The notes: a model not told the origin generated them from the sequence alone. Counted from the stretch's first letter, positions 46,629 to 58,397 are shown. The stretch is 64,000 nucleotides of DNA from Paenibacillus sp. MMS20-IR301 (GCF_032302195.1 NZ_CP135275.1:5022001-5086000); one strand, 5' to 3'. Numbers and translations are program-made.

Positions 46629-47246
46629 TCACAAGCTGCTAACAGTTGTTATTCTACCGTTCAGCTCTACCCGGCCAGCGGCCATAGCAGCAACTACTTC
46701 CGGATACAGCCCGTACTCTACCTTGTGGATACGTTCTGCAAGAGATTCGGCGGTGTCTCCAGAGATCACCTCAACGCTGCGCTGGGCAATCACCGGTCCG
46801 GTATCCATGCCTCCATCGACAAAATGCACCGTAACTCCCGTCAGCTTCACTCCGTAGTCTAGGGCCTGCCCGATGGCATCCTTACCTGCAAAAGCCGGCA
46901 AAAGCGACGGGTGAATGTTAATAATCCGCCCGGCATACGGCTCTAGCAGCACCGGCGTAATCAGCCGCATGTATCCGGCCAGAACAACCAGGCCAATGTC
47001 CCGGCGCTGAAGCTCAGCTACAATTGCCGCTTCGTACAGCTCCCGGCTCCCGAAGTCCTTCGGCCTCAGCAGGAGGGCAGGAATTCCTGCATCCTCCGCA
47101 CGCTGTGCCACGGGCGCTTCCGGCTTGTCCGAGACCAGCAGCTCAATGCTGCCTCCGCCAAGCTTCCCGGCCTGCTGCGCCTGAATCAATGCGGCGAAAT
47201 TACTGCCCTGCCCGGAGGCAAACACAGCGATCCTGCCCCACTGCAT
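46629..47246 (-). CDS. purN: Phosphoribosylglycinamide formyltransferase
   Basis: 205 residues. Folate-dependent GAR transformylase: FASGQGSNFAALIQA at the N-terminus, INIHPSLLPAFAGKDAI with the catalytic N-x-H, and GVTVHFVDGGMDTGPVIAQ with the catalytic Asp. The start overlaps the purM stop (TGATG), so they are coupled. Confidence 0.95.
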   Translation of the reverse strand: MQWGRIAVFASGQGSNFAALIQAQQAGKLGGGSIELLVSDKPEAPVAQRAEDAGIPALLLRPKDFGSRELYEAAIVAELQRRDIGLVVLAGYMRLITPVLLEPYAGRIINIHPSLLPAFAGKDAIGQALDYGVKLTGVTVHFVDGGMDTGPVIAQRSVEVISGDTAESLAERIHKVEYGLYPEVVAAMAAGRVELNGRITTVSSL

Positions 47247-48286
47247 CAGACTTCAGCTCCCGTAAAAGTAACGCTCCGTTCCCCTTGCGTTACTTTACCG
47301 ATCAGATAGGCTTCTTCTCCGCTTGCTTTCAGCAGCTCCAGTGCCCGTTCCCCGTCCGCTTCAGCCACTACCAGCACCAGGCCAATGCCCATATTGAAGG
47401 TGGTGAACATATCACGGTTACTTACACTGCCCTTGCTCTGCATCAGATTAAAGACCGGCTGAATCGGCCAGGAGCCGTAGTTGATCTCGACATTTACATT
47501 CTCCGGCAGCACGCGCGGAATATTCTCAATGAACCCGCCTCCGGTGATGTGGGCCATGCCCTTAACCGGAAGCTGCTCCAGCAAGGCCAGCAGGGGCTTC
47601 ACATAGATTTTGGTGGGTGCGAGGAGTACATCCACAAGCGGAGCGTTCAGTTCGGGCAGTACATCATTAAGCCCGTATCCGCCATCCTCCAGCAAAAGCT
47701 TACGCACCAGCGAGAACCCGTTGCTGTGAATTCCGCTGGAAGCGAGGCCAATTACCGTATCCCCCGGAGCAATATCTGCTCCGGTTACAAGCTTAGCCTT
47801 GTCGGCTACACCTACAGTGAACCCCGCGATGTCGTATTCTCCCGCCGAGTACATACCCGGCATCTCTGCCGTTTCACCGCCGATTAAGGCGCAGCCCGCC
47901 TGATGGCAGCCTTCGGCGATTCCGGCAACGATCGCCTCAATCTTCTCCGGAACTACCTTATCGCAGGCCAGATAGTCGAGGAAGAACAGCGGCTCAGCAC
48001 CCTGCACCACGATATCATTCACGCACATGGCTACTGCATCGATGCCAATCGTGTCGTGGCGGTCCGCAGCGAACGCGATTTTGAGCTTAGTGCCGACGCC
48101 GTCCGTTCCCGATACGAGAACCGGCTCTTCGTATTTGTCTTTATTCAGACCGAACAGCGCGCCGAATCCGCCCAGCTCCGTCATCACTTCCGGACGGTAT
48201 GTGCGTTTCACATGCTTCTTCATGCGTTCTACCGCTTCATTGCCAGCCGCAATATCCACACCGGCGTTTTTATAAGCTTCCGACAC
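47246..48286 (-). CDS. purM: Phosphoribosylformylglycinamidine cyclo-ligase
   Basis: 346 residues from GTG 48286, chosen because GAGGTG lies 6 bases upstream; a GTG at 48295 would overlap that site. AIR synthetase: [53 protein letters not shown] and [17 protein letters not shown] are hallmark segments. The length equals that of Bacillus PurM. Confidence 0.95.
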   Translation of the reverse strand: MSEAYKNAGVDIAAGNEAVERMKKHVKRTYRPEVMTELGGFGALFGLNKDKYEEPVLVSGTDGVGTKLKIAFAADRHDTIGIDAVAMCVNDIVVQGAEPLFFLDYLACDKVVPEKIEAIVAGIAEGCHQAGCALIGGETAEMPGMYSAGEYDIAGFTVGVADKAKLVTGADIAPGDTVIGLASSGIHSNGFSLVRKLLLEDGGYGLNDVLPELNAPLVDVLLAPTKIYVKPLLALLEQLPVKGMAHITGGGFIENIPRVLPENVNVEINYGSWPIQPVFNLMQSKGSVSNRDMFTTFNMGIGLVLVVAEADGERALELLKASGEEAYLIGKVTQGERSVTFTGAEV

Positions 48287-48295
48287 TTTGGACAC

Positions 48296-49061
48296 CTCAT
48301 TTAATTTAGTTTAGAGCGCGGGTTCGGGGCGGCAGGGATTAAACCCTTTCCGGTGGTTATACTCGTCATTGCGATGAACATTTGGACTTCCGGCCGCTGT
48401 TATATTTGGATTTCCTTGATTTGAACCGCAATTTGCGGTAGAAATCCAAATAGCATATGCTCCCGGAGCTAGCTTTCCTGCGGAAAGCTTTCAGGCGGAC
48501 GCTACCGCTCCTCCAGTTCCAAATTTCCTCTCCATGACTCAAACCACCAGGGTTCAAACCCGTGCCGCAAGCCGAAGTTCGCGCCTTGCACAGCAGCAGT
48601 TGGTCGGCGCTGTGCGAAGCCCAGCGCCTCTAAGGGTACGGGGCAAAGCCCATGCAGTTTCTTAGGCGACAGCTCCCCCGATTTGGCAACAGCAAACAGG
48701 ACGGAAGCGGAGCTTAAGCCCGGCGGCGGCTGTTTGTTACAGGAAGTCGTCGATTTCTCCGCTTTGCAGGGCATTGATCGGTTATCTTTTCATAAAATCC
48801 TGCACAGAATACAACATTTCGCTCATTAGATCGGCCCAAATCTGAAATTGTTGTACAAAATGCAGGATTTCACCCTTTTTAAGTCGCTTTTTCTGATTAA
48901 TGTTGTATTTGATACAACAATCCTCCCAAACACCCGCCTATCCAAGGACTCAAGTTGCAAAACATACAACATTTATGTCTACAGCGCTTATTAAAATGTC
49001 TTTGTACTTCCAGTACGAATCTAGTGTAAAGAATGGCATATTCCGACAGGGATGCCCCCCA
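48296..49061. other. Gene-free gap between purF and purM, repeat-rich
   Basis: 766 bp inside the operon. A hairpin with 11-base arms ATTTGGATTTC/GAAATCCAAAT at 48404-48451 encloses CCGCAA/TTTGCGG. A second one, AGCTTTCC/GGAAAGCT, lies at 48471-48489. Then comes a GC-richer stretch to about 48780 and the interspersed repeat copy at 48796. Open frames in 48366-48774 lack start signals. In my judgement this is a mobile or expanded non-coding repeat block. Confidence 0.5.
48796..48973. repeat. 180-bp interspersed repeat, copy B
   Basis: Same-orientation counterpart of 21043-21222. Here the fold is better preserved: AAATCCTGCA/TGCAGGATTT outer arms and ACAACATTTC/GAAATTGTTGT inner arms form one hairpin, followed by a TTGTTGTATTTGATACAACAA palindrome-like core (48899-48920). 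Lies in the purM-purF gap. Confidence 0.75.
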
Positions 49062-50558
49062 TTAGCACGAGCATCCGTCCTTCTCTTCTCCGCCGAAATC
49101 CACCTGCGTCGGATAATCATTGTCGAAGCAGGACAGGCATAGCCCGCCTTTATAATCGTCACTATTATAGCCGCCAATGGACTGGATCAGTCCCTCCGGG
49201 GAGAGGAAGGCCAGAGAGTCGGCATTAATCTCCTCGCACATTTCGGCGATGGTCTTGTAGGAGGCAATCAGATCGCGGCGGTCAGGGGTATCGATGCCAT
49301 AGAAGCAAGGATTCTTGAACGGCGGCGAGGTAATCCGTACATGCACCTCAAGTGCTCCGGCTTCGCGGAGCAGGTTGACGATCCGGCGCGAGGTCGTGCC
49401 GCGCACGATGGAATCGTCTATCATGACGACGCGCTGGCCTTCAACAACACGGCGCACGGCGCTGAGCTTCATCTTCACACCCTGCTCACGCAGCTCCTGG
49501 CTCGGCTGGATGAAGGTCCGGCCGGTATATTTGTTCTTGATCAATCCAAGCTCATACGGGATGCCGGTCTGTTCGGCGAAGCCGATAGCGGCAGAGATAC
49601 TGGAATCCGGCACGCCGGTGACGATGTCTGCATCCACGAACGCTTCAAGCGCCATCCGGCTGCCCATCCGCTTGCGGGCGGAATGGAGGTTGGAGCCGTT
49701 CAGATCACTGTCCGGGCGGGCGAAATAGATATATTCCATCGCACACAGCGCTTTGCGTTTCGGCTCCGCGAAGCGGTCTTCGCGGAAGCCGTCCTTGTCC
49801 AGTACGAGCAGCTCGCCCGGCTCAATATCACGTACGAGCTGGGCGCCGATGACTTCCAGCGCACAGGACTCGGAGGCGAAGACATACGCGGAGCCAAGCC
49901 GACCCATAACGAGCGGCCGGAGGCCGTGCGGGTCAGAGGCAACAATCAGCTTGTCATTAGTCATCAGCAGGAAGGCGAAACCGCCGACCAGCTGCGACAG
50001 CGCATCCTTGGTCGCTTCGACAAAATCCTTCTGCGAACGCGCAATCAGATGCGCCAGCACCTCGGTGTCGCTGGTCGTCTGGAAGATCGAGCCGCCCTGC
50101 TCAAGCTGCTTGCGGATCAGCGGTTCGTTGACGATGTTGCCGTTCGTGGCAATCGCGAGATCGCCGTCACGGTATTTGAAGACCAGGGGCTGCGCATTCG
50201 TCAGCCGGCTGTCTCCGCTGGTGGAGTAACGCACATGGCCGATGGACATGTCCCCAACCAGCGAGGCGATTTTGTCTTTGTCAAAGACTTCCTTCACCAG
50301 GCCCATGCCGCGGTGATAGTTAAAGTCGCGTCCATCCGCTACGCAGATGCCCGCACTTTCCTCTCCACGGTGCTGCAGGGCATGCAGACCGTAGTAGGAC
50401 ATGGATGCGGCTTCCGGGTGTCCGAAGACCCCGAAGACGCCGCATTCCTCTTTTAAGGTGTCAAATATGTCTCCCGAGCCCGTTCCTTCGTTGTAAAAGT
50501 CGCCGGTCCACAGGATAGGGGCTTCCTGCTCGTTCCCGGTCTTTATTTCATAAGACAT
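49062..50558 (-). CDS. purF: Amidophosphoribosyltransferase
   Basis: 498 residues from ATG 50558 ([10 protein letters not shown]), with GGGAGG 10 bases upstream; a start at 50576 is less likely. Catalyses the first committed step of purine synthesis. A propeptide precedes the nucleophile C39 of the Ntn glutaminase domain ([14 protein letters not shown]). The PRPP site [18 protein letters not shown] and the C-terminal Fe-S cysteines typical of the Bacillus type are present ([14 protein letters not shown]). Overlaps the purL end by 16 bases. Confidence 0.95.
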   Translation of the reverse strand: MSYEIKTGNEQEAPILWTGDFYNEGTGSGDIFDTLKEECGVFGVFGHPEAASMSYYGLHALQHRGEESAGICVADGRDFNYHRGMGLVKEVFDKDKIASLVGDMSIGHVRYSTSGDSRLTNAQPLVFKYRDGDLAIATNGNIVNEPLIRKQLEQGGSIFQTTSDTEVLAHLIARSQKDFVEATKDALSQLVGGFAFLLMTNDKLIVASDPHGLRPLVMGRLGSAYVFASESCALEVIGAQLVRDIEPGELLVLDKDGFREDRFAEPKRKALCAMEYIYFARPDSDLNGSNLHSARKRMGSRMALEAFVDADIVTGVPDSSISAAIGFAEQTGIPYELGLIKNKYTGRTFIQPSQELREQGVKMKLSAVRRVVEGQRVVMIDDSIVRGTTSRRIVNLLREAGALEVHVRITSPPFKNPCFYGIDTPDRRDLIASYKTIAEMCEEINADSLAFLSPEGLIQSIGGYNSDDYKGGLCLSCFDNDYPTQVDFGGEEKDGCSC

Positions 50559-52789
50559 GGAATAGCATCCTCCCAAATGGTCTTAAGTTCTGTAACAGCT
50601 TCATCCAGTGCAACAGCGCCGTCAAGCGCCACACGCAGGCGGTCACCGCCTACGGTTCCAATAATCTCTACAGGCACGCCGTAGGCAGCAATTGCCGCTT
50701 TCAGTTCTTCTGCACGGTCAGGCGCCGAGGTCAGGAGAATCCGGGACTGGCTCTCGCTGAACAGGGCCACATCCGGACGCAGCCCATTAGCTGAAAGTTC
50801 AATATTCGCTCCAATAACGCCGCTGATGCAGCTTTCTGCGAGGGCTCCGGCCAGACCGCCTTCCGAGAGGTCATGCGCCGAGCGGACAAGACCGCCGCGG
50901 ATCGCAGCGAGTACAGCATCCAGCAGCTTGCGTTCGGTTGCCAGGTCGAGTGCCGGCGGACGTCCTTCGGTCAGACCGTGAACGGCATACTGGAATTCAC
51001 TGCCGCCCAGCTCTGCCTTCGTAACGCCCAGCAGCAGCACAGCGTCGCCTTCCTGCTTGAAGGCCTGAGTTGTAATATGATCGGTATCCTCTACGAGACC
51101 CACCATACCGACAACCGGTGTCGGATAGATGGCTCCCGATGCATTTTCATTGTACAGACTGACATTACCGCCGATGACCGGGGTATCCAGCACACGGCAG
51201 GCCTCGGCCATACCGTCTACAGCACGTTCCATCTGCCAGAAGATCTCCGGCTTCTCGGGACTGCCGAAATTCAGGTTGTCCGTAATCGCCAGCGGCTGGG
51301 CACCAGAGCAGACAATATTGCGCGCGGCTTCACTGACGGCAATCCGTCCGCCGACTTCAGGGTCAAGATAGACATAACGTCCGTTACAGTCCGTAGTCAT
51401 TGCCAGCCCTTTGCGTGTACCGTGGATGGTTACCACTGCTGCATCCGAACCCGGGCGGATGGCCGTACTGGTACGAACCATATAATCGTATTGGTTATAA
51501 ACCCATGCTTTGCTTGCTACTGTAGGTGATCCCAACACAGTACGCAGAGCACCGCCAAGGTCGGTTACTTCTTCGTAGCGTAGTGTATCTACCGAAGCGT
51601 TCTCCTCATAGTAAGCCGGAACCGCAGACGGTTTGTTATAGATCGGACATTCATCCACCAGCGCCGTTACCGGCATATCGCCGACAACCTCACCATGATG
51701 GAACAGCTTCAGGCGGCCATCATCGGTAACCTTACCGACTTTGCGGCAGATGACGCCCCAGCGGTCGAAGATTTCCTGGGCCTGGGCCTCATCCTTAGGC
51801 TCTACTACGAACAGCATCCGCTCTTGGGATTCAGAGAGCATCATCTCATAAGGCGTCATGCCTTCTTCCCGCTGCGGCACCTGATCCAGGTACAGCTCCA
51901 GGCCGTTGCCTGCTTTACTTGCCATTTCCGCGCTGGAGCATGTAAGGCCCGCTGCGCCCATATCCTGAATACCAAGTACGATACCGCTGTCGATCAGCTC
52001 CAGACACGATTCCATAACCAGCTTTTCCATGAACGGATCGCCGACCTGCACCGCAGTCTTCTTGGCTTCGGACTCTTCGCTCAGCTCAACGGAGGCAAAG
52101 GTTGCCCCGTGAATTCCATCGCGGCCGGTAGGAGGTCCCACATAGAACACAGGATTGCCTACGCCTTTGGCGACACCGCGCTGGATTTTATCATGATCGA
52201 TCAGGCCGACACACATCGCATTGACCAGCGGGTTACCGTCATAGCTGTTATCGAACATAATTTCCCCGCCGACAGTAGGAATGCCGATACAGTTGCCGTA
52301 GCCTGCGATCCCGGACACGACATGCTCGAACAGATATTTTACCCGGTCACTCTCAAGCTTCCCGAAACGCAGCGAATTCAGCAGCGCCACCGGTCTTGCA
52401 CCCATGGAGAAAATATCGCGGATAATCCCGCCCACCCCGGTCGCCGCGCCCTGATAAGGCTCAACAGCCGACGGATGGTTGTGGCTTTCGATTTTGAACA
52501 CAACGGCCTGGTTATCACCGATGTCGACGATGCCCGCGCCTTCGCCCGGTCCCATCAGCACCTTCGGTCCGCTTGTCGGGAAACGGCCCAATAGAGGTTT
52601 GGAGTTCTTATACGCACAGTGCTCGGACCACATTACGCTGAACACGCCGATTTCGGTATAGTTAGGCTTACGTCCCATGAAGGAGGTAATGAGCTCATAT
52701 TCGCTGTCCGATACACCGAACTGACTGTAGATTTTCTGCTCCGCGATCTGCTCTGCGGTCGGCTCCTTAGCGGATACTTGCTGCGTCAT
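50543..52789 (-). CDS. purL: Phosphoribosylformylglycinamidine synthase, large subunit
   Basis: 748 residues from ATG 52789 ([10 protein letters not shown]) with GGAGGG 6 bases upstream; the frame is open 26 codons further into purQ. Small PurL of the PurSQL type: [46 protein letters not shown] and [18 protein letters not shown]. Makes FGAM from FGAR with ammonia from PurQ. Overlaps purQ by 23 bases. Confidence 0.95.
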   Translation of the reverse strand: MTQQVSAKEPTAEQIAEQKIYSQFGVSDSEYELITSFMGRKPNYTEIGVFSVMWSEHCAYKNSKPLLGRFPTSGPKVLMGPGEGAGIVDIGDNQAVVFKIESHNHPSAVEPYQGAATGVGGIIRDIFSMGARPVALLNSLRFGKLESDRVKYLFEHVVSGIAGYGNCIGIPTVGGEIMFDNSYDGNPLVNAMCVGLIDHDKIQRGVAKGVGNPVFYVGPPTGRDGIHGATFASVELSEESEAKKTAVQVGDPFMEKLVMESCLELIDSGIVLGIQDMGAAGLTCSSAEMASKAGNGLELYLDQVPQREEGMTPYEMMLSESQERMLFVVEPKDEAQAQEIFDRWGVICRKVGKVTDDGRLKLFHHGEVVGDMPVTALVDECPIYNKPSAVPAYYEENASVDTLRYEEVTDLGGALRTVLGSPTVASKAWVYNQYDYMVRTSTAIRPGSDAAVVTIHGTRKGLAMTTDCNGRYVYLDPEVGGRIAVSEAARNIVCSGAQPLAITDNLNFGSPEKPEIFWQMERAVDGMAEACRVLDTPVIGGNVSLYNENASGAIYPTPVVGMVGLVEDTDHITTQAFKQEGDAVLLLGVTKAELGGSEFQYAVHGLTEGRPPALDLATERKLLDAVLAAIRGGLVRSAHDLSEGGLAGALAESCISGVIGANIELSANGLRPDVALFSESQSRILLTSAPDRAEELKAAIAAYGVPVEIIGTVGGDRLRVALDGAVALDEAVTELKTIWEDAIPCLMK

Positions 52790-53456
52790 AACGATCCCTC
52801 CAGGTTGTGAGAATGGATGTGAACATCCGTTTGCCGTCTTCCGAACCGAGCAGACTGTTAACCGCACGTTCCGGGTGAGGCATCATACCAACTACATTGC
52901 CTGCTGCATTGCTGATCCCCGCGATATCGGCTACTGAACCGTTGGGGTTATCGCTATATGTGAATACGATCTGATTATTCGCTTTAAGCTCAGCCAAAGT
53001 CTCTTCATCACAGTAGTAATTGCCTTCGCCATGCGCGATTGGAATGACGATTTCTTCATCCTTCGCATAGTCAATAGTGAACGGTGTTGTGTTGTTTACG
53101 ACCTTAAGCACGGTATCATGACAGCGGAACTTCATCGACATGTTGCGGCGCAGCGCACCCGGCAAGAGGCCGGCCTCGGTCAGGATCTGGAACCCGTTGC
53201 AGATGCCGAGCACGAATTTGCCCTGCTCCGCAGCTTTGGCTACTTCCGCCATTACCGGAGCGAACCGGGAAATCGCACCGCAGCGCAGATAGTCACCATA
53301 GGAAAAACCGCCCGGCACAAGAATGCAGTCATAAGCCGACAGGTCCGTCGCCGTATGCCACACATAATCCACGGGTTCACCGAGAGTGTCCTCTACTGCC
53401 TTGTAGCAGTCAATGTCACAATTGGAGCCTGGAAAGACAAGTACAGCAAATTTCAT
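52767..53456 (-). CDS. purQ: FGAM synthase glutaminase subunit
   Basis: 229 residues from ATG 53456 ([14 protein letters not shown]), with GGAGGA upstream. Class I glutamine amidotransferase: nucleophile in [11 protein letters not shown], oxyanion [10 protein letters not shown], and catalytic His-Glu in MPHPERAV. Delivers ammonia to PurL. Confidence 0.95.
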   Translation of the reverse strand: MKFAVLVFPGSNCDIDCYKAVEDTLGEPVDYVWHTATDLSAYDCILVPGGFSYGDYLRCGAISRFAPVMAEVAKAAEQGKFVLGICNGFQILTEAGLLPGALRRNMSMKFRCHDTVLKVVNNTTPFTIDYAKDEEIVIPIAHGEGNYYCDEETLAELKANNQIVFTYSDNPNGSVADIAGISNAAGNVVGMMPHPERAVNSLLGSEDGKRMFTSILTTWRDRYDAASIR

Positions 53457-53461
53457 GGCTT

Positions 53462-53707
53462 CTAGTCCTCCAATTCGTAGCGGTAATCCTCGATCACCGT
53501 GTTGGCCAGCAGCTTCTCGCACATTTCCTTGAGGCGTCCTTCCGCTTCCGTGCGGTTGTCGGTATCCAGCGTGATCTCCATATACTTACCGATTCGCAGA
53601 CTTTCAACTTCCTGGAAACCAACGGAATGCAGCGCCCCTTGCACGGCTACACCTTGGGGATCGAGCACGCTTTTCTTGATGGTGACGTAGACTGTCGCTT
53701 TTAACAT
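53462..53707 (-). CDS. purS: FGAM synthase subunit PurS
   Basis: 81 residues, the normal size. [40 protein letters not shown] is the PurS fold; it bridges PurQ and PurL. Five bases separate it from purQ. Confidence 0.95.
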   Translation of the reverse strand: MLKATVYVTIKKSVLDPQGVAVQGALHSVGFQEVESLRIGKYMEITLDTDNRTEAEGRLKEMCEKLLANTVIEDYRYELED

Positions 53708-53755
53708 ACGCTTGTAGTTCCTCCTAAGATTTAATGAGTTTGACTTGGCCTAACT

Positions 53756-53889
53756 TAACTGCATAATGTACAGCTATAATCTCAATTCCGCCTGTGAAAA
53801 TAACTATAGTTGCATTTCGTACAGCTATTTCTATGAAAATCTGTGTTTCGGGCCATTTCGCTTCTTTTTAGTTGTACCAGATACAGTTA
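53756..53889. repeat. Three 21-bp palindrome-like repeats in the purC-purS gap
   Basis: Copies at 53756-53776, 53807-53827 and 53869-53889 share the pattern TA[AG][CT]TG[CT]A-x4-[AG]TACAG[CT]TA. They occupy most of the 275-bp gene-free gap 53708-53982, which otherwise shows nothing. Confidence 0.7.
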
Positions 53890-53982
53890 AACCGTTATTG
53901 GCCCTTCTATCTGGTAAAACAACTGCTGAGAATGCAATTAAAAGTTGGCTGTCAAGGGATCAAGACAGAATCATCAAATGAT

Positions 53983-54873
53983 CTATAAGGACTTTCCGGT
54001 AAGGCGGTGATAGATATCCAGGTACCGGCGTGAGGTTTCTTCAACGACTTCAACCGGCAGCGGGTCCGGCGTGCTGTTCTTGTCCCAGGAGGATGCCGAA
54101 AGGTAAGTCCGTACAGGCTCCTTATCCATGCTGTCAATCTCGATATCCAGTGCGTATTTGTCCTTGGCCCAGAAACGGGAGGCATCCGGTGTGAAAATCT
54201 CATCGATCAGGATGACTTTACCGTCCAGCAGCCCGAACTCAAACTTGCAATCGGCGAGGATAATGCCGCGTTCTGCGCAATATTCTCTGGCAAAAGCGAA
54301 CAGCTTCAGGCTCTTCTCCTTCAGCTCCAGCGCCAGCTCCGCACCGACCTGCTCCTGCATCTGCTCAAAAGGAATATCTTCATCATGGCCGACATCATTC
54401 TTCGCAGCAGGTGTGAAAATCGGCTCAGCCAGCACTGCGTTCTTGCGCAGCCCCGCGGGAAGCTCAATCCCGTTCACTTTGCCGGTCTCCTGGTACTGCC
54501 GCCAGCCGCCGCCGGTAATGCAGCCGCGCACAACACATTCGATATCGATCCGCTCCGCTTTGCGGACCACCATGATGCGGTTCTTCAGTGCCTCACGATC
54601 CTTCGCGATATCCCCGAGCTTATCCACATCAATGTGGACCACATGATTCTCTATAAGCTCCTTCGTCTGGCCGAACCAGAAGGCACTGAGCCGGTTCAGC
54701 ACATTGCCTTTGTCCGGTACCGCCGGGTCCAGCACGTAATCAAATGCAGAGATCCGGTCGGTAACGACGATCAGGACCTCTTCCCCCAAATCGTACAGCT
54801 CACGAACCTTCCCTTTGTAGAGCAGCGGCGCATTTACGAGTTCCACGGCTGTGGATACGGCCGTTGATGTCAT
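53983..54873 (-). CDS. purC: SAICAR synthetase
   Basis: 296 residues from ATG 54873 (MTSTAVSTAV), with GGGAGG upstream. LLYKGKVRELYDLGEEVLIVVTDRISAFD at the start, VVRGCITGGGWRQYQETG and LIDEIFTPDASRFW mark the family. It is of the longer (about 300-residue) type rather than the 240-residue Bacillus type, a mild oddity in an otherwise Bacillus-like operon. Followed by the repeat-bearing gap. Confidence 0.93.
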   Translation of the reverse strand: MTSTAVSTAVELVNAPLLYKGKVRELYDLGEEVLIVVTDRISAFDYVLDPAVPDKGNVLNRLSAFWFGQTKELIENHVVHIDVDKLGDIAKDREALKNRIMVVRKAERIDIECVVRGCITGGGWRQYQETGKVNGIELPAGLRKNAVLAEPIFTPAAKNDVGHDEDIPFEQMQEQVGAELALELKEKSLKLFAFAREYCAERGIILADCKFEFGLLDGKVILIDEIFTPDASRFWAKDKYALDIEIDSMDKEPVRTYLSASSWDKNSTPDPLPVEVVEETSRRYLDIYHRLTGKSL

Positions 54874-55021
54874 GACCTTTCCTCCCTTCAAGTAGAAACG
54901 GCTTCTCCGTCCTTAACAAGGACGGTATCCGTTTCGGCGAGAAATATAAGGATGATTGATAGAGTAAAACATATTAATCCTTATATTTGAACAAATGATC
55001 TTGCTTATCTGCTTACCTTCT

Positions 55022-56317
55022 TTAGATCAGTTCCAGCTTGCGGAAGATGGTGTCCACATGTTTAAGGTGCCAAGAAGGGTTGAACGCATCCTCGATCTCT
55101 TCCGGGCTAAGCACGGCGGTGATTTCCGGTGTAGCTTCCACGATGTCACGGAACTGGGTCTGCTCCTCCCAGGCCTGCATCGCGCGCGGCTGCACGGTGT
55201 CGTAAGCCTGCTCGCGGCTGAAGCCTTTGTCGATCAGCTTCGTCAGGATGCGGCCGGAGAACGGAACGCCGAAGGTGGCGTTCATGTTGCGCTTCATATT
55301 CTCAGGGAATACGGTCAGGTTCTTCACGATGTTGCCGAAGCGGTTCAGCATATAGTTCAGCAGCATGGTCGCATCCGGCAGGATGATCCGTTCCACGGAG
55401 GAATGGGAAATATCACGCTCATGCCACAGCGGCACGTTCTCATAAGCAGTAACCATGTGGCCGCGGATCACGCGGGACAGGCCGGAGATGTTCTCGCAGC
55501 CGATCGGGTTGCGCTTATGCGGCATGGCGGATGAACCCTTTTGACCTTTGGCAAAAGCCTCTTCCACCTCGCGGATCTCACTCTTCTGCAAGGCGCGGAT
55601 TTCAGTAGCGAACTTGTCGAGGGATGTAGCAACAAGCGCCAGTGCAGCCATGTACTCTGCATGACGGTCACGCTGCAGCGTCTGCGTGGAGATCGGTGCG
55701 GGGCTTGTGCCCAGCTTGCGGCAGACAAATTCTTCAACGAACGGATCGATGTTGGCATAGGTGCCGACAGCCCCGGAGATTTTACCGAATTGTACGCCGT
55801 TAGCCGCATGACGGAAGCGCTCCAGGTTACGCTTCATTTCCTCGTACCAGAGTGCCATTTTGAGTCCGAAAGTGGTTGGCTCCGCGTGTACACCATGGGT
55901 GCGCCCCATCATCGGGGTATCTTTGTAAGCTACTGCTTTATCTTTAAGAATCTCAATGAACCGGATAATATCCTGCTCCAGAATTTCGTTGGCCTGACGC
56001 AGCAGGTAGCCGAGCGCCGTGTCAACAACATCTGTGGAGGTTAAACCGTAGTGTACCCATTTGCGCTCTGCACCCAGGCTCTCGGATACTGCACGGGTAA
56101 AGGCGATCACGTCATGGCGCGTTTCCAGCTCAATTTCATCAATCCGGGCGATGTCGAATTTGGCGTCCTTGCGCAGCTTTGCGGCATCTTCATGCGGGAT
56201 CACTCCCAGCTCAGCCCAGGCTTCACAAGCGCAAATCTCAACTTCCAGCCATGCGTTGAATTTATTTTCTTCGGTCCAAATGGCCCGCATCTCAGGTCTG
56301 CTGTAACGTTCGATCAT
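55022..56317 (-). CDS. purB: Adenylosuccinate lyase
   Basis: 431 residues, normal for Bacillus PurB. Signature segment [22 protein letters not shown] (about 262-283) and the active-site [14 protein letters not shown]. Acts twice, in IMP and AMP synthesis. Six bases after purK. Confidence 0.95.
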   Translation of the reverse strand: MIERYSRPEMRAIWTEENKFNAWLEVEICACEAWAELGVIPHEDAAKLRKDAKFDIARIDEIELETRHDVIAFTRAVSESLGAERKWVHYGLTSTDVVDTALGYLLRQANEILEQDIIRFIEILKDKAVAYKDTPMMGRTHGVHAEPTTFGLKMALWYEEMKRNLERFRHAANGVQFGKISGAVGTYANIDPFVEEFVCRKLGTSPAPISTQTLQRDRHAEYMAALALVATSLDKFATEIRALQKSEIREVEEAFAKGQKGSSAMPHKRNPIGCENISGLSRVIRGHMVTAYENVPLWHERDISHSSVERIILPDATMLLNYMLNRFGNIVKNLTVFPENMKRNMNATFGVPFSGRILTKLIDKGFSREQAYDTVQPRAMQAWEEQTQFRDIVEATPEITAVLSPEEIEDAFNPSWHLKHVDTIFRKLELI

Positions 56318-56323
56318 ATCTGT

Positions 56324-57577
56324 TCAGTTCCTCCAAAGGTTAGTTTGCTCTACCCAGTCCAGGCCGTCTCCGGTGTCCTTGCAGAGCAGGTTGATATGGC
56401 CCATCTTGCGGCCGGTTTTGCTCTCGGTCTTGCCATATATATGAAGCTTGGGTGCTATGCCAAGCTTGTTTGCTGCTTCATTCACGATGCATGCCGCCTG
56501 AACGGCCCCATCCAGATGCTGGCCGAGCACATTCACCATCACTACAGGAGTGAGCAGCTTCGTATCGCCCAGCGGCAGGTTGCAGATCGCCCGCACATGC
56601 TGCTCGAACTGCGAGGTCACGCAGGCATCCATCGTGTAGTGCCCGGAGTTGTGCGGGCGTGGAGCCAGCTCATTGACGAACAGCTCTCCGGCTTCCGTTA
56701 CGAACATCTCCACCGCGAGCAGTCCGACAGCGTCCATGCCGGACACAATCCGTTCGGCCAGCTCGCAGGCCCTTTGCTGAATCTCCTCCGGCACCCTGGC
56801 CGGCACAATCGAGAGATGCAGAATGTTGTTCACATGGATGTTCTCCGCAGGCGGGAAGCTCTTGACCTCGCCGGATGCACTGCGGGCGGCAATGACCGAA
56901 ATTTCGCACTGGAAGGCGATGAATTTCTCCAGCACCAGCTCCGGCACCTGTGCCGAGGCTGCCTCAGCCCCCGGCGCCACCTGCCGGAACGCTTCCGCAA
57001 GCTCCTCCGGCCGGCGGATGACGGCTTGTCCCTTGCCGTCGTAGCCCCCTGTGGCTGTCTTCAGCACACAGGGCAGGCCCAGGCCGGCAGCCGCGGCCTC
57101 AAGCTCCGCCAGGCTGCCGACCTTGCGGTAAGGGGCAACGGGCACGCCCGCAGCCTCAATGGCCGCTTTCTCGCGCAGCCGGTGCTGCGTCGTATACAGC
57201 AGCGCGCTGCCCTGGGGCACGTACGATTCCTCTGTCAGCAGCGCGGCTACGCCTGCGTCGACGTTCTCGAATTCGTACGTGATCACGTCCGCGCGCTGCG
57301 CCAGCTCCCGCGCCGCGTCCCGGTCGTTATACGCCGCTGTAATCTGCGGCGTCACCTGCCCGCAGGGCGCATCCTTGGCTGGGTCCAGCGCCACGAAGCG
57401 GTAGCCCATGGCGCTGCCGGACAGCGCCATCATGCGCCCGAGCTGCCCGCCGCCGAGCACGCCGATCGTTGCACCGGGCAGCAGCGTCCGCGGCTGCTGC
57501 ACCGCCGCCCCGGCTCCAACTGCTTGTTTCTGCTCTGCACCTTCCAGCCCCCCGGCCTTTATTTCCTCCGGCCTCAT
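56324..57577 (-). CDS. purK: 5-(carboxyamino)imidazole ribonucleotide synthase
   Basis: 417 residues. ATP-grasp: [78 protein letters not shown]. The ATG overlaps the purE stop (ATGA). About 36 Ala/Gln-rich residues precede the usual PurK start, so an internal start may be used. Provides the substrate of PurE. Confidence 0.93.
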   Translation of the reverse strand: MRPEEIKAGGLEGAEQKQAVGAGAAVQQPRTLLPGATIGVLGGGQLGRMMALSGSAMGYRFVALDPAKDAPCGQVTPQITAAYNDRDAARELAQRADVITYEFENVDAGVAALLTEESYVPQGSALLYTTQHRLREKAAIEAAGVPVAPYRKVGSLAELEAAAAGLGLPCVLKTATGGYDGKGQAVIRRPEELAEAFRQVAPGAEAASAQVPELVLEKFIAFQCEISVIAARSASGEVKSFPPAENIHVNNILHLSIVPARVPEEIQQRACELAERIVSGMDAVGLLAVEMFVTEAGELFVNELAPRPHNSGHYTMDACVTSQFEQHVRAICNLPLGDTKLLTPVVMVNVLGQHLDGAVQAACIVNEAANKLGIAPKLHIYGKTESKTGRKMGHINLLCKDTGDGLDWVEQTNLWRN

Positions 57578-58059
57578 AAGCTGTCGCTGCTTTCCAGCAC
57601 TTCGCGCTGAATCGCTTCACGCCGCTGCTGCACCCTGGCTGCCACCTCCGGCTCGTAAGCGCCGATAATCTGGGCGGCCAGCAAGCCTGCATTGGCAGCA
57701 CCAGCCTTGCCGATCGCTACCGTAGCTACCGGAATGCCTGCCGGCATCTGCACAATCGAGAGCAGCGAGTCCAGGCCGTTCAGCGCCTTGGACTGTACCG
57801 GAACCCCAATGACCGGCAGGATGGTCTTAGCGGCCACCATACCCGGCAGATGTGCCGCACCGCCCGCACCGGCGATAATTACCCGCAGGCCGCGGCCTGC
57901 AGCATCCTCGGCATAACGGAACATCTGGTCCGGCGTGCGGTGCGCCGAGATTACCTTTTTCTCATACGGCACACCAAGCTCCTCAAGCACAGCACATGCA
58001 TGCTCCATCGTTTCATAGTCCGATTTGCTGCCCATAATGACTCCTACCTGCACAGACAT
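57574..58059 (-). CDS. purE: N5-carboxyaminoimidazole ribonucleotide mutase
   Basis: 161 residues, normal size. [27 protein letters not shown] and [17 protein letters not shown] are the PurE signatures. First gene of the operon. The ribosome binding site is weak (GGGTG). Preceded by the riboswitch leader. Confidence 0.95.
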   Translation of the reverse strand: MSVQVGVIMGSKSDYETMEHACAVLEELGVPYEKKVISAHRTPDQMFRYAEDAAGRGLRVIIAGAGGAAHLPGMVAAKTILPVIGVPVQSKALNGLDSLLSIVQMPAGIPVATVAIGKAGAANAGLLAAQIIGAYEPEVAARVQQRREAIQREVLESSDSL

Positions 58060-58141
58060 CGTTCACCCAGCCTTCCGTTTCCCGTTATAGATTAATCTTA
58101 GTAGTAAGTGTGTCCAATTCCTTCAGTTTCCTATAATCCCG

Positions 58142-58194
58142 AAAAAAATAGCCCGGATTCCAAGCGCAATTTGCTGCGGGTGGACCCGGACTAC
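58142..58194 (-). terminator. Riboswitch-controlled intrinsic terminator upstream of purE
   Basis: On the minus strand TAGTCCGGGTCCACC ... TTGGAATCCGGGCTA followed by seven T. It is about 120 bases downstream of the purine aptamer and 80 bases before purE, the position of the transcription-off switch. Confidence 0.85.
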
Positions 58195-58316
58195 TAAGGA
58201 ATCAGAAGATAACTGCTCTCGCATCTGTACCTGCGGCGCCTTTAAGAAGGACAAGCGCAAGGCACGCCGCCCCGGTGTACGTGGCGGCTATGCCGGCTGT
58301 TCCAGTTATCCTGTTC

Positions 58317-58384
58317 CTCGTAGTCCGGCAATTTACGGTTACCGGGTAGAAACTTCCGGGCCCTATTCCCGGTTTTATACGAGC
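58317..58384 (-). promoter_or_regulatory. Purine (guanine-class) riboswitch aptamer
   Basis: On the minus strand: P1 strands CTCGTA/TACGAG, core TATAAAACCGGGAATA, AGTTTCTACCCGG, ACCGTAAATTGCCGG and GACTA. Conserved junction sequences match the purine aptamer, and the specificity base before P1 is C (GACTACG), which selects guanine/hypoxanthine rather than adenine. Guanine binding is expected to favour the downstream terminator and switch the operon off. Confidence 0.92.
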
Positions 58385-58397
58385 TCTTCATACGTTC

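Noticed and set aside
48366..48774. Two overlapping minus-strand open frames in the purM-purF gap as genes
   Set aside because: No ribosome binding sites and low-complexity translations; the sequence is dominated by hairpins and looks like a non-coding repeat block.
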